DNA of 64,000 bases from Paenibacillus sp. FSL R5-0623 (GCF_037974265.1 NZ_CP150233.1:3410001-3474000); one strand, 5' to 3'. Shown: positions 29,229 through 39,081, counted from the first letter of the stretch. Made by a program: numbers and translations. The notes: generated from the sequence alone by a model not told the origin.

Positions 29229-30161
29229 ATGATGCTTGGGACAGATGCAGCTTCATTGCTAATTTACGAGGCACTGGCAAGTGAAGCCCGTTTAAACATT
29301 GTGCGCCTGCTGCTACAAAACAGGGAAATGCATATCAATGCGCTTGCCCAAGAGCTTTTTCTGAGCAAAGCTATTGTAAGTACACATGTCAGCAAGCTGC
29401 AAAAAGCCGGAATTGTCGGCAGCCGAATGAAACGGGAGAACGGCGGAACCTATAAGTACTGTTTTATCGTACGAGAGTTCATGACTATTAACCTGTCACC
29501 AGAACCTGTTGACGCTCCTTACCATGAAATATCCATACCGGTAGGTCAATATACAGATTATGAAGCATGGCCGACCTGCGGGATTGCGACAACTACGCAG
29601 ATGATTGGACAGTACGACACACCTGCCTGTTTTATGGACCCGGATCGGGTGAACGCGGGAATCCTTTGGATGGCACGAGGTTTTCTTGAATATAAGATTC
29701 CCAATTATCTGTATAATGATCAGCATCTTCGAGAGATTGAAATTTCCCTTGAACTAAGCTCGGAAGCGCCAAAGGTGAACGAAAACTGGCCGTCTGATAT
29801 TCGCTTTACCCTTAACGGCAGTGATCTCGGTACTTGGACAAGCCCTGGCGATTTCGGGGATCGGAAAGGTAAACATACGCCACAATGGTGGAAGCTGGAT
29901 GTCAACCAGTATGGTGTATTGAAAATGCTGCGTATTAACGGGGAGGGCACGTTTATTGATGGTCAGCGCATCTCGGACGTGTGCGTTAAAGACCTGAATC
30001 TGGGTGCATCCACCTATTGGACCTTTGGATTGAAGCCGGAAGAGGGAGTAGCTGGCCGAGGCGGACTTACGTTGTTCGGGAAAGGGTTCGGCAACTACGA
30101 TCAGGATATTTTGATTCGATATTATTATGATGCTCAGGAAAATATAACTCCAGACGAATAG
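29229..30161 (+). CDS. ArsR-type winged-helix regulator with large C-terminal sensor domain
   Basis: The first 95 residues form an ArsR-like winged helix (ASEARLNIVRLLLQN, then LSKAIVSTHVSKLQKAGIV). It is far longer than classical ArsR repressors (about 100 residues). The extra 215 residues are rich in Trp, Asp and Gly and predict a beta-rich domain (SDIRFTLNGSDLGTWTSPGD), which may bind a sugar. No metal-site Cys is evident. AAGGA lies about 10 nt before the ATG. The position beside GH51 abfA points to sensing of arabinose-containing sugars. Confidence 0.8.
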   Translation: MMLGTDAASLLIYEALASEARLNIVRLLLQNREMHINALAQELFLSKAIVSTHVSKLQKAGIVGSRMKRENGGTYKYCFIVREFMTINLSPEPVDAPYHEISIPVGQYTDYEAWPTCGIATTTQMIGQYDTPACFMDPDRVNAGILWMARGFLEYKIPNYLYNDQHLREIEISLELSSEAPKVNENWPSDIRFTLNGSDLGTWTSPGDFGDRKGKHTPQWWKLDVNQYGVLKMLRINGEGTFIDGQRISDVCVKDLNLGASTYWTFGLKPEEGVAGRGGLTLFGKGFGNYDQDILIRYYYDAQENITPDE

Positions 30162-30239
30162 GATTTTCGTTTTGATGTCAGTTTATAGAGGGAAAGTTCC
30201 ACGATGAACCACCTGCAGAACAATTCCAGAGTAATGGTA

Positions 30240-30267
30240 TTGACAACGATTACATAGCTGATATAAG
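30240..30267 (+). promoter_or_regulatory. Candidate promoter of the lic/bgl operon
   Basis: TTGACA at 30240-30245 and TATAAG at 30262-30267 are 16 bp apart. The antiterminator site starts 13 bases further on, so it would be at the very 5' end of the transcript. Confidence 0.65.
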
Positions 30268-30280
30268 ATACAGCTATATA

Positions 30281-30371
30281 AGGAGTGTCACTGATTCGAT
30301 CAGGCACCACCAAAGTCTGGATTCCACAAGTTTGTTTATTACTTGTGAATTGGACATTGGTGGTGCTTTTT
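30281..30371 (+). promoter_or_regulatory. RAT antiterminator and overlapping terminator upstream of licT
   Basis: Bases 30281-30314 form a ribonucleic antiterminator (RAT) of the BglG/LicT type, with the typical GTGTCACTG and CAGGCA blocks. Its 3' part (GCACCACCAA, 30304-30313) is also the left arm of a terminator whose right arm is TTGGTGGTGC at 30357-30366, followed by five T residues. The two structures exclude each other, so active LicT protein would let transcription pass. A nearly identical RAT stands in front of bglP. Confidence 0.88.
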
Positions 30372-30393
30372 GCATACTGGGGGTGATTGCATC

Positions 30394-31242
30394 ATGAGGT
30401 TTAAAAAATCGTTAAATAACAACATTGCACTGGCCGAAGACGCCGAAGGTTGCGAAGTCATTGTCATCGGAACGGGTGTTGGCTTCAAAAAAGTAAAAGG
30501 ACAGCCGATTGAGCAGAGCCAGATCCAGAAAATGTTCCGAATTGGCTCGAATGATAAATATCAGCGAGTTGAACAATTTCTCAGTGATATCCCACTGCAA
30601 GTCATCGACATTACGGATCAGATTATTGAAGAAGGCAAGACAATGATCGGAAAAAAGCTGAATGACTCGATCCTGTTAACACTTGCGGACCATATTCATT
30701 TTGCGCTGGATCGTTTCAAAAAAGGTGTGGATGTGCAAAATCCGCTTCATTGGGACATTCGCCATCTATATCCTGCCGAATACCGTGCCGGAGAATGGGC
30801 AGTTCAAAAAATCAATGATGCTTTTCTAGTCTCACTGCCATCTGGTGAATCAAGCTCTATTGCCCTTCATTTCGTGAACTCACAATTCGACTCGGGCAGT
30901 ATGAACCAAACGATTAAAATTACACAGATGATTAACGACATTTTAGGTATCATGACAGAACATTTTAGGATGACACTGAATCAGGAATCTGCTGATTTTT
31001 CCAGGTTCATCACCCATCTGAGATACTTCATTGTTCGTCAGTTGAACCGGGAAGTGCTCTCGTTCAAAGATCAGCAATTTCTATATGATGTATTGTCGGA
31101 GCGATATCCTGTCAGCTTCCAATGCGCACTCAAAATAAAGAAGGCGATGGAGCAGCAACGCGGATTCATGATTACTCCCGATGAGATGGTATATCTCATG
31201 ATCCACATCGAGAGAGTGACATCCCGTACCGATACGGATTGA
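30394..31242 (+). CDS. licT: BglG/LicT-family transcription antiterminator
   Basis: RNA-binding antiterminator of about 282 residues. Residues 1-55 are the CAT RNA-binding domain (SLNNNIALAEDAEGCEVIVI). Two PRD domains follow with the regulatory histidines phosphorylated by the PTS (HIHFALDRF; HLYPAEYRAGEWA; HLRYFIVRQL; MIHIERV). The ATG at 30394 has GGGGGTG upstream. It is autoregulated through its own RAT and acts on the second RAT before bglP. Confidence 0.93.
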   Translation: MRFKKSLNNNIALAEDAEGCEVIVIGTGVGFKKVKGQPIEQSQIQKMFRIGSNDKYQRVEQFLSDIPLQVIDITDQIIEEGKTMIGKKLNDSILLTLADHIHFALDRFKKGVDVQNPLHWDIRHLYPAEYRAGEWAVQKINDAFLVSLPSGESSSIALHFVNSQFDSGSMNQTIKITQMINDILGIMTEHFRMTLNQESADFSRFITHLRYFIVRQLNREVLSFKDQQFLYDVLSERYPVSFQCALKIKKAMEQQRGFMITPDEMVYLMIHIERVTSRTDTD

Positions 31243-31292
31243 TCTCCATACAACCTGTTTGAAGTTATACCATCATCAATATGAATTGAATA

Positions 31293-31378
31293 TGGAGTGT
31301 TACTGATTCGATCAGGCACCACCAAATGTTTCCGACTCCGCATCTGCGGCGGGCCGGTATTACATTTGGTTTTTTTTT
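31293..31378 (+). promoter_or_regulatory. Second RAT and terminator upstream of bglP
   Basis: Bases 31293-31327 repeat the licT RAT almost exactly. Its 3' end ACCAAATGT (31321-31329) pairs with ACATTTGGT at 31362-31370, followed by eight T residues, to form the terminator. LicT bound to the RAT would prevent this and allow bglP-bglH expression when aryl-beta-glucosides are present. Confidence 0.9.
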
Positions 31379-31400
31379 CGCCAAAAAAGGAGGAAGCAAC

Positions 31401-33338
31401 ATGAATCATCGGGAGTTGTCCAAAGAAATTATTCAGTTAACAGGAGGGCAAGAGAATATTAGCCAAGCCTGGCACTGCATCACACGGCTTCGTTTCAACG
31501 TTCGAGAGCAAAACAAAGTTCAACTGGAACAGATTAAAGCACTTGATGGCGTGCTCGGCGCACAGTTTCAGAACGATCAGTTTCAGGTGGTTATTGGTAA
31601 CCAGGTTGCAGCCGTATATGAGCAGATCGAGGATCAGATGAAGCAGAATGGCATATCGAAGCCCGAAACAGACGCACCACGCTCTAAAGGGATTAATGCT
31701 GTTTTGGATACGATCTCCGGCATTTTCACTCCGATTCTGCCTGCCATCGTGGGTACCGGGATGTTAAAGGGGATTCTGGCACTGCTCGTTACACTTGGAG
31801 CGATACAGGAGAACAGCGGTGAGTATCAAGTTCTGTCTTCCATCGCAAATGCGGCCTTTTATTTCTTGCCTTTCCTTCTGGCTCTATCATCAGCCCGAAA
31901 GTTCAAAGTGAATGAATATATCGCCCTGACGCTTGCAGGTACTTTATTGTATCCTACGATTCTGAACGCTTATCTGGCAAACCAGCTTGAACCGATTCGT
32001 TTTCTCTCGCTGCCCGTGTCCATTGTGAATTACACCCAGTCCGTTATTCCCATTATTCTGGGTGTGTGGCTTCTGAGTTATGTACATCGCTGGGTGGATC
32101 GTTTTATTCCCGGTCCGGTCAAAGTCATCTTTACCTCGATGATTGTGCTAGTCATCACGGTGCCGATTCTATTAATTGCGATTGGCCCCCTAGGGAATTA
32201 CATGGGCATCTATCTGGAAATGGGCACTTCTTGGCTCTTTGCCCATTCGGGTCCGTTAACCGGCATTATTCTTGGCGGCTTCATGCCTCTGATTGTTATG
32301 ACGGGAATGCATTATGCGTTCTTCCCAGGCACCTTGCAGAATCTGAGCAAACTCGGATATGACGTACTTTTGCTGCCGATCAACCTGATAACTAATATGA
32401 GCCAGGCTGGTGCAGTCACAGCTGTTTTCCTCAAGACGAAAGATAAAAGAATGAGATCCATTGCTTTATCCAGTGGCATCTCCGCCTTGCTTGGTATTAC
32501 TGAACCTGCACTGTACGGTGTCACCTTGAAGCTGAAAAAACCATTTTACGCTTCACTCATCGGTGGAGCAGCAGGGGGCGGCTTTATTACCGCAGTGGGT
32601 CTGAAATGCTTCGGTTTTGCTGTACCAGGATTGCTGTCACTTCCGTTATACATTGGCCCGAATGGTGGCATGTCCAATTTCTGGTATGCATTAATCGGAA
32701 TTGGCATCAGCTTTAGCGTTTCCTTCGTGGTGACTTTGCTGCTCAAGTGGGATGAGCCAAATGCACACAATTCTGCCATGTCCGACTCAGCACAAACATT
32801 AACCGAACAGGAACAGGATACAACCACTGCCTTTTCTCAAGAAACGGTGGCACCTGTCACTGTACATTCCATTGAGGATAAAAAAGGGGAGGTGTTCAGC
32901 CCGCTCACTGGTGAATTGGTGCCGCTCGCAGAGCTTCCGGATCAAACGTTTGCCGAGGAATTGACCGGGAAAGGTATTGCCATTCGTCCGCAGGATGGAC
33001 GTGTTACAGCTCCTTTTGACGGAACCGTCACGTTGGTTGCCAAAAGTAAACATGCGATTATGCTGACCTCTTCCAGTGGAATCGACATTCTCATTCATGT
33101 TGGACTAAACAGTGTGTCGCTCAAAGGGAAATTTTTTGACGTGAAGGTTGTTGCAGGACAAGAAGTGAAGAAGGGTGACTTGCTTCTGGAATTTGATATG
33201 GATGGCATTCAGGGTGCGGGTATTGACCTTGTGACACCAGTCATCGTAACCAATACGCCGGATTACCTCGATGTAGTACCTATTCAGGTGAAGGGGGTGA
33301 TTCCAATGAATGAATTGCTTCTCCTCACCGTTCGTTAA
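31401..33338 (+). CDS. bglP: PTS beta-glucoside transporter subunit EIIBCA
   Basis: Membrane protein that imports and phosphorylates aryl-beta-glucosides. Order of domains: EIIB (residues 1-85, phospho-Cys in AWHCITRLRF), EIIC with about ten membrane helices (residues 105-465), linker, and EIIA (residues 490-645, active His in DILIHVGLNS). AAAGGAGG lies 7 nt before the ATG at 31401. It is the third element of the licT-bglP-bglH operon, and its EII also signals sugar supply to LicT. Confidence 0.95.
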   Translation: MNHRELSKEIIQLTGGQENISQAWHCITRLRFNVREQNKVQLEQIKALDGVLGAQFQNDQFQVVIGNQVAAVYEQIEDQMKQNGISKPETDAPRSKGINAVLDTISGIFTPILPAIVGTGMLKGILALLVTLGAIQENSGEYQVLSSIANAAFYFLPFLLALSSARKFKVNEYIALTLAGTLLYPTILNAYLANQLEPIRFLSLPVSIVNYTQSVIPIILGVWLLSYVHRWVDRFIPGPVKVIFTSMIVLVITVPILLIAIGPLGNYMGIYLEMGTSWLFAHSGPLTGIILGGFMPLIVMTGMHYAFFPGTLQNLSKLGYDVLLLPINLITNMSQAGAVTAVFLKTKDKRMRSIALSSGISALLGITEPALYGVTLKLKKPFYASLIGGAAGGGFITAVGLKCFGFAVPGLLSLPLYIGPNGGMSNFWYALIGIGISFSVSFVVTLLLKWDEPNAHNSAMSDSAQTLTEQEQDTTTAFSQETVAPVTVHSIEDKKGEVFSPLTGELVPLAELPDQTFAEELTGKGIAIRPQDGRVTAPFDGTVTLVAKSKHAIMLTSSSGIDILIHVGLNSVSLKGKFFDVKVVAGQEVKKGDLLLEFDMDGIQGAGIDLVTPVIVTNTPDYLDVVPIQVKGVIPMNELLLLTVR

Positions 33339-34847
<1,509 letters not shown>

Positions 34848-34867
34848 TTATACAAAATTCTTACACG

Positions 34868-34894
34868 CCGCCCGTATGGGCGGTTCTTTATTTT
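34868..34894 (+). terminator. Terminator of the licT-bglP-bglH operon
   Basis: A short GC-rich stem (CCGCCC with GGGCGG, 4-nt loop) is followed by a T-rich stretch. Confidence 0.75.
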
Positions 34895-34896
34895 AC

Positions 34897-35155
34897 ACTA
34901 GGGCGTGTCTTCAAACTTAAGCAAGCCACACCATAATGGATGCCAGGGCCAAAAAAGACTTGAACGTACACGCTAATTTATCAAAACGAGTCGCTAAACG
35001 ACGATAATTCTTTACTTTAATAAAGAAGCATTCCACCAAATGGCGCTCTTTGTAACATCCCGATCATATTTTAGGGTTACTCGGCGATTTTCTTTCCGGG
35101 AATCACCGGTATGGCTTGTTGTTCCTTCAAAAAGGTCCGAATGGCATTCGTATCA
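34897..35155 (-). mobile_element. Remnant of an IS5-family (IS427-like) element
   Basis: The 20-base end ACTAGGGCGTGTCTTCAAAC at 34897-34916 and the following 240 bases are the reverse complement of the 3' end of the complete copy at 51172-52010. Scattered substitutions and at least two single-base deletions break the transposase frame, so it is dead. The homology stops near 35155, where IS30-type sequence begins. It is in the opposite orientation to the right-hand copy and marks the left edge of the island. Confidence 0.88.
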
Positions 35156-35157
35156 TA

Positions 35158-35425
35158 GCTCGCTGTTACGCCAGCCTGGAAGTCACTCACGGCCTACAAG
35201 TGTATTTTGCAGATCCGTATTCCTCCTGGCAACGGGGCTCGAATGAGAATGCCAATGGTTTCTTGCGAGAGTTTTTCCCCAAGGGAACAGATTTCGCACA
35301 AATCACAGATGAAGCCTTGGAGACCGCTCTGAGCTTGATCAATCACAGACCACGAAAATGCTTGGGGTGAGAACCGCTCACGAATCTTTCTCAGAGGAAC
35401 TGTCGCACTTGGCTTGACAATCCGT
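35158..35425 (+). mobile_element. C-terminal remnant of an IS30-family transposase
   Basis: The plus strand from about 35158 to 35370 encodes the end of an IS30-type DDE transposase (VYFADPYSSWQRGSNENANG, then FFPKGTDF and LINHRPRKCLG), including the catalytic Glu region. The rest of the gene is missing; it joins directly to the IS5 remnant. The frame reads to a stop at 35368 and the right end of the element is probably near 35425. Confidence 0.85.
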
Positions 35426-35467
35426 CATATGAAAAAAAAATCAGAGAATATATTGAAAATAGTGTAA

Positions 35468-35473
35468 TATAAT
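35468..35473 (+). promoter_or_regulatory. -10-like element before the lasso precursor gene
   Basis: TATAAT at 35468-35473 lies about 70 bases before the start codon in a very A/T-rich stretch. No good -35 box is found at the right distance, so this is only a weak candidate. Confidence 0.3.
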
Positions 35474-35541
35474 GATAAATTAAGAGATTAGTTGTATATA
35501 TTTGTAAAACAACTACAAAATTCTATTAGGAGGTAATGCTG

Positions 35542-35766
35542 TTGATTAATCAGACTTATGCAACACCTAAGTTAGTAAAGTTCGGTAAATCCAAGGACCT
35601 AATTCAGGGTGACTGTAATTGGGGGATAGAGAACTTTACAGTGGATAAAACAGGCTTTTATGAGTATATCCAGAGAAATTGCGTGGACCGAGCTAACTGT
35701 AATTATGAAACTGTTTGCGCAATTAAAGATCCGCCGGATACGTGTGCTAATCATGATAACTGTTAA
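35542..35766 (+). CDS. Lasso peptide precursor with six-cysteine 52-residue core
   Basis: The TTG at 35542 is the likely start because AGGAGG (35528-35533) is 8 nt away; the ATG at 35536 is only 2 nt from it. The leader (22 residues) has the lasso recognition pattern Y-x2-P-x-L-x3-G: Tyr6, Pro9, Leu11, Gly15. Counted from this pattern the core starts at Gly23, with Ile instead of the usual Thr at position -2. Core Gly1 and Glu8 (GDCNWGIE) fit an eight-residue macrolactam ring. The core has Cys at 3, 25, 31, 37, 46 and 52 and ends in Cys. Natural lasso peptides are usually about 13-30 residues with 0-4 Cys, so this one is exceptional. The next three enzymes are a complete lasso maturation set. 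Confidence 0.85.
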   Translation: MINQTYATPKLVKFGKSKDLIQGDCNWGIENFTVDKTGFYEYIQRNCVDRANCNYETVCAIKDPPDTCANHDNC

Positions 35767-36023
35767 TGTTTAGTACCGAAGGATTATCGTGGATTTAATC
35801 TCGGTAGTTCAACAATTCATTCCTTAAATTTTGTGTGCGTACATCAACCCAGGTATTTACAAAGGGTTGCTAAGAGGAGCCGGTTGCCTGAGTACGATCT
35901 GGATCGTTGGCAAGGGTAATTCCCTCATACATAATCGCTCACAATGAGTTATCGAACCATTTTTATACGAAGTAAAACTGCTTACTTCTGTTTACATTTT
36001 GCCGTAAGATTCAGGTAGTTTGA
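35767..36023. other. Non-coding stretch after the lasso precursor
   Basis: No gene is recognised. A weak hairpin (TACCGA at 35774 with TCGGTA at 35801) and a short TTG frame of 11 codons with a purine-rich upstream (35883 region) are visible, but neither is convincing. A second precursor with the leader pattern was looked for and not found. Confidence 0.5.
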
Positions 36024-36060
36024 TTGACACATGCAAGTTTGATTAACTTGCATGTGTCAA
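36024..36060 (+). terminator. Strong hairpin between precursor and biosynthesis genes
   Basis: TTGACACATGCAAGTT at 36024-36039 pairs perfectly with 36045-36060 (16 bp, 5-nt loop), followed by CTTATTATTG. It ends 40 bases before the B1 start codon. As a leaky terminator or RNA-stabilising stem it would give much more precursor than enzyme, as in many peptide clusters. Confidence 0.65.
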
Positions 36061-36100
36061 CTTATTATTGAATTTAATAATTTCGGGGTGGGAGAAAACA

Positions 36101-36358
36101 GTGAAGATTAATCCACACGTTAGAACAGTAGATGAAGATGGAGAGAAGGTACTATTTGATACCAAACGTGGCCTATTTTACGGCATAGATGAGATAGGTT
36201 CTGATATTTGGATGGGAATCGAATCTGGTCTAAATGTTAATGCTATTCTCACACTAATGCAGCACAAATATGCAGATGTTTCTAGACAACAACTATATAT
36301 AGATATAGAGAATTTTATCGCTGAACTGAAACGAAATAAACTCATTAAGAAGAAATGA
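36101..36358 (+). CDS. PqqD-like lasso leader recognition protein (B1)
   Basis: The 85-residue protein has the PqqD/RRE winged-helix fold that binds the Tyr-Pro-Leu part of the lasso leader and brings it to the protease. The pattern HVRTVDEDGEKVLFDTKRG, then YGIDEIGSDIW and a C-terminal helix with FIAELKRNKLI, is that of PqqD family members. The GTG at 36101 has GGAG 6 nt upstream; the frame is open to 36068 but without a site there. It is 10 bases before B2. Confidence 0.92.
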   Translation: MKINPHVRTVDEDGEKVLFDTKRGLFYGIDEIGSDIWMGIESGLNVNAILTLMQHKYADVSRQQLYIDIENFIAELKRNKLIKKK

Positions 36359-36368
36359 GGTAATTATC

Positions 36369-36788
36369 GTGAGTAAGTTAGAACTCGCTAAACTTTACAT
36401 CTCACTATTTAGAATTGATCTAAGTTTACAGCTATTCGGATTCGAAAAATTGTTTCAAAGATATATGCAGCTGTATTCACTAGATAAAGTCAATTCACAA
36501 AAAACAAGGGGAAACAATTACATAGAAGATATCAATAAAATGTTGGAGAGCATTGATTATATTTGCACGGTTTACCCACGTTCAGCTCAATGTATGCATC
36601 GTTCTTTTCTCGGCTATCAATATTTGCGAAAAAAATTTCATTTGCCTGTAGAGTTAGTTGTTGGCGTTCGAAAAATGCCATTCAGTGCTCATGCATGGTT
36701 AGTGCTTAACGGTCAAAATATCAATGAAGATTCTCAGTATACTGATCAATTTCAAATTATCCTTTCAACGGAAGAAGGAGCACTATAG
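36369..36788 (+). CDS. Lasso peptide leader protease (B2), transglutaminase fold
   Basis: Cysteine protease that removes the leader. The 139-residue protein shows the catalytic Cys75 (SAQCMHRS), His108 (SAHAW) and Asp121 (NINEDSQY) of the Transglut_core3/B2 family. The GTG start has GAGG about 8 nt upstream. Its stop codon is directly followed by the ATG of the cyclase. It would have to accept Ile at precursor position -2, where most B2 enzymes see Thr. Confidence 0.93.
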   Translation: MSKLELAKLYISLFRIDLSLQLFGFEKLFQRYMQLYSLDKVNSQKTRGNNYIEDINKMLESIDYICTVYPRSAQCMHRSFLGYQYLRKKFHLPVELVVGVRKMPFSAHAWLVLNGQNINEDSQYTDQFQIILSTEEGAL

Positions 36789-38606
36789 ATGAAGTGGTTT
36801 GTTGTTGCTATTAATTTGGATGGGGCTCCTATATCCCCTTTTAATGAACATTCTCTTGTAGAAACGATACGCACTCCTTATAACGGAATTTGTTCTAAGC
36901 TGCAGCATGAATCAGCAATGTGTGCACTAATCATAGAGTCGACCTCGACTATTATGCCACAGCACATGTATACAATTCGCCGTCATCAGACCATCATAGG
37001 TGATATTCGTTTAGATAATAGAGATGTTCTACTAACGCGACTCAAAGATTTACATACAAGCAGAACGGAAATATTCAATGATTTGGAGCTCGCTTTAGAA
37101 CTTATACAATTGAATGGTATTAGTATAGTCAACGATTTCGTAGGTGAGTTCAGTTTTGTTATTTGGGATGAACGTGAACGCAAGGCAATTGCTGTACGAG
37201 ATCATACAGGAATGCGCACGTTATTCTGGACAAGACAACAAAATACCTTATGGATATCAAGTGATCTCTGTCTATTGAAGGATGTCTTTTCTCTTGAAAA
37301 TGTAAATACTGAATATTTGATGGATTTCTATTTATATAATGGCCATATGGATGAATTAAATACACCCTATAAAGACGTGTACCGCTTATCAAGTGCATCT
37401 TGGTTGGAGATAAGCGTTGGTATGGTGAATATACATAAATACTGGAATTTATATGATCGATGTGATCAATTGCAATATCGCAATACTGAGGATTATCAAT
37501 CACATTTTCGAGAGTTAATGGTGAATGCTGTGAAACGCAGAATGCTTCCTCCGGTTAAACATGCGGTTATGATGAGCGGTGGTCTTGATTCAACATTACT
37601 GTATGGCATTGCCAGAACGGAGATGCCAACGGTAAATACAATTCCAGTCAGTGGAGTTTTTGACCGCTGGCACGAGTGCGATGAGCGTGAATATATTTAT
37701 GCTGTACTTGACTATTATAATAGTCGAGATGATATTTCCTTTGAAGTTTGTGATGATTACGGGACTTTCAACCAATTTCCAAATGGATATTTGTGGACAT
37801 ATGAACCGACTGTCACAGCAGCCTCTGCAAGTTTTACAGGAGCACTTATTCGTTGTGCTTCTGATACTGGAGCCAAGCAAATTTTTACTGGTTACGGAAG
37901 TGATCATCTGTTAACAGGTTCATTTCCGGTTTTAGCTGATATGTTAAAAAAAGGAAGAATATCCTTTGCGTTTAAAAAAGCATCAGAGTTAGCTGGTAGA
38001 TTCAGACTCTCAACTCCAAAGCTACTGGTTCATTATGGTATAGGGCCTTTAATAGGCAGCGGATGGGCTAAAGAACTGCGTAGTAATAAACATAGCCAGT
38101 TCATAAAAGAACTTAAGCAAATTCCATCATACAATCAACAAGAGTACTACCAGCAGTTTAAAGGCACTACGGCTCACTTGTTCATGGACCGAGTGCTGGC
38201 TGCAAAGTATGGCGTCACAATGCAGCACCCATTTCTTGATCGCGATTTAGTCGAGTTTTTATTCCGTGTGCCAGGAGAAGTGAGATTTCAAAGTGATATG
38301 ACAAAGCCCTTATTACGGAAATCAATGGGGAAGTATCTACCTAAGCAAATTATTGATCGTAAGAATAAAACGGGACACCTCCCACTTACACATGAGGGAT
38401 TGAAACAAGTATGGAACAAAGTCATTCATGTAGCATCTAAAGGAAGGATACGAATATTGAATATATTGCCCCATGAAGAATGGTTACAAACATTGTATAA
38501 ATTTCGACATGGAATGGTAGTGCGAGAAGATATGTGGGTTTTGCTCACACTTGAGTTGTGGTTAGCTAAACTGGAGGAGCAACTCAAAATAGATCTAGTG
38601 CATTAA
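36789..38606 (+). CDS. Lasso peptide macrolactam synthetase (C), asparagine-synthetase-like
   Basis: The enzyme activates the ring Glu side chain with ATP and closes it onto the core N-terminus. The 605-residue protein has an N-terminal glutaminase-like domain (residues 1-215) whose start (MKWFVVAI) lacks the catalytic Cys2, as in all lasso cyclases. The C-terminal synthetase domain has the PP-loop SGGLDS at residues 263-268 and later HPFLDRDLVEF. It is adjacent to B2 with no gap. Confidence 0.93.
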   Translation: MKWFVVAINLDGAPISPFNEHSLVETIRTPYNGICSKLQHESAMCALIIESTSTIMPQHMYTIRRHQTIIGDIRLDNRDVLLTRLKDLHTSRTEIFNDLELALELIQLNGISIVNDFVGEFSFVIWDERERKAIAVRDHTGMRTLFWTRQQNTLWISSDLCLLKDVFSLENVNTEYLMDFYLYNGHMDELNTPYKDVYRLSSASWLEISVGMVNIHKYWNLYDRCDQLQYRNTEDYQSHFRELMVNAVKRRMLPPVKHAVMMSGGLDSTLLYGIARTEMPTVNTIPVSGVFDRWHECDEREYIYAVLDYYNSRDDISFEVCDDYGTFNQFPNGYLWTYEPTVTAASASFTGALIRCASDTGAKQIFTGYGSDHLLTGSFPVLADMLKKGRISFAFKKASELAGRFRLSTPKLLVHYGIGPLIGSGWAKELRSNKHSQFIKELKQIPSYNQQEYYQQFKGTTAHLFMDRVLAAKYGVTMQHPFLDRDLVEFLFRVPGEVRFQSDMTKPLLRKSMGKYLPKQIIDRKNKTGHLPLTHEGLKQVWNKVIHVASKGRIRILNILPHEEWLQTLYKFRHGMVVREDMWVLLTLELWLAKLEEQLKIDLVH

Positions 38607-38631
38607 AATTCAAGTAATAGGAGATGAGCAG

Positions 38632-39081
38632 GTGCCAGTAGCAATTTTAATTGTAATAACGGGTGTGTGTTCTGTTCTGTTATATTTTGTTCTAATACTT
38701 AAGATAAGGAGACATCATCGATATCTGATGGATTTACCGTCAGCAGAAATTATTCAAAATAAGTTGAAAACAGGATTTCGGGGGTTTATTTTTTGCCTAG
38801 ACGTGGTTGGTTATCCTCAGTGTGCCAAGTGGATAGAACCTTTACAACAACTAATTAAAGAACAGGGATTGGAATTATTGATATTTGACGGACAGATTAT
38901 CTTTACTGAGCGAATGGAGATTGCTCAAATGTTAAAAATTGAAAAGTACCCTTGTATCTTAGCAGTCAATACGTATGATCAATACAAAGAACAAATGTTT
39001 ATTTATCAAATGCATATTGATCAGGATATTACTGCTATTCAACATTTTATATCGAATAAGTTGGGTGTGATAGCATCGTGA
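38632..39081 (+). CDS. Membrane-anchored thioredoxin-fold protein, single active-site Cys
   Basis: An N-terminal membrane helix (residues 3-25) is followed by a small thioredoxin-like domain facing outside. Where the second redox protein of the cluster has CTFC, this one reads YPQC (Cys64), so the first Cys is replaced by Tyr; Cys55 lies nine residues earlier. It could act as a monothiol chaperone or isomerase, or use Cys55/Cys64. The GTG start has AGGAGATG upstream. The stop overlaps the MauE-like gene (GTGA), so the two work together. Confidence 0.7.
   Translation: MPVAILIVITGVCSVLLYFVLILKIRRHHRYLMDLPSAEIIQNKLKTGFRGFIFCLDVVGYPQCAKWIEPLQQLIKEQGLELLIFDGQIIFTERMEIAQMLKIEKYPCILAVNTYDQYKEQMFIYQMHIDQDITAIQHFISNKLGVIAS

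Noticed and set aside
35040..35246. A separate small gene inside the IS5 remnant
   Set aside because: It is antisense to decayed transposase sequence and joins IS5 to IS30 sequence; no start site supports it.
35767..36060. A second precursor peptide or a group II intron end after the lasso precursor
   Set aside because: No frame with a leader motif or credible start was found, and the GAGCCGG-like stretch near 35876 does not match intron domain V well enough.
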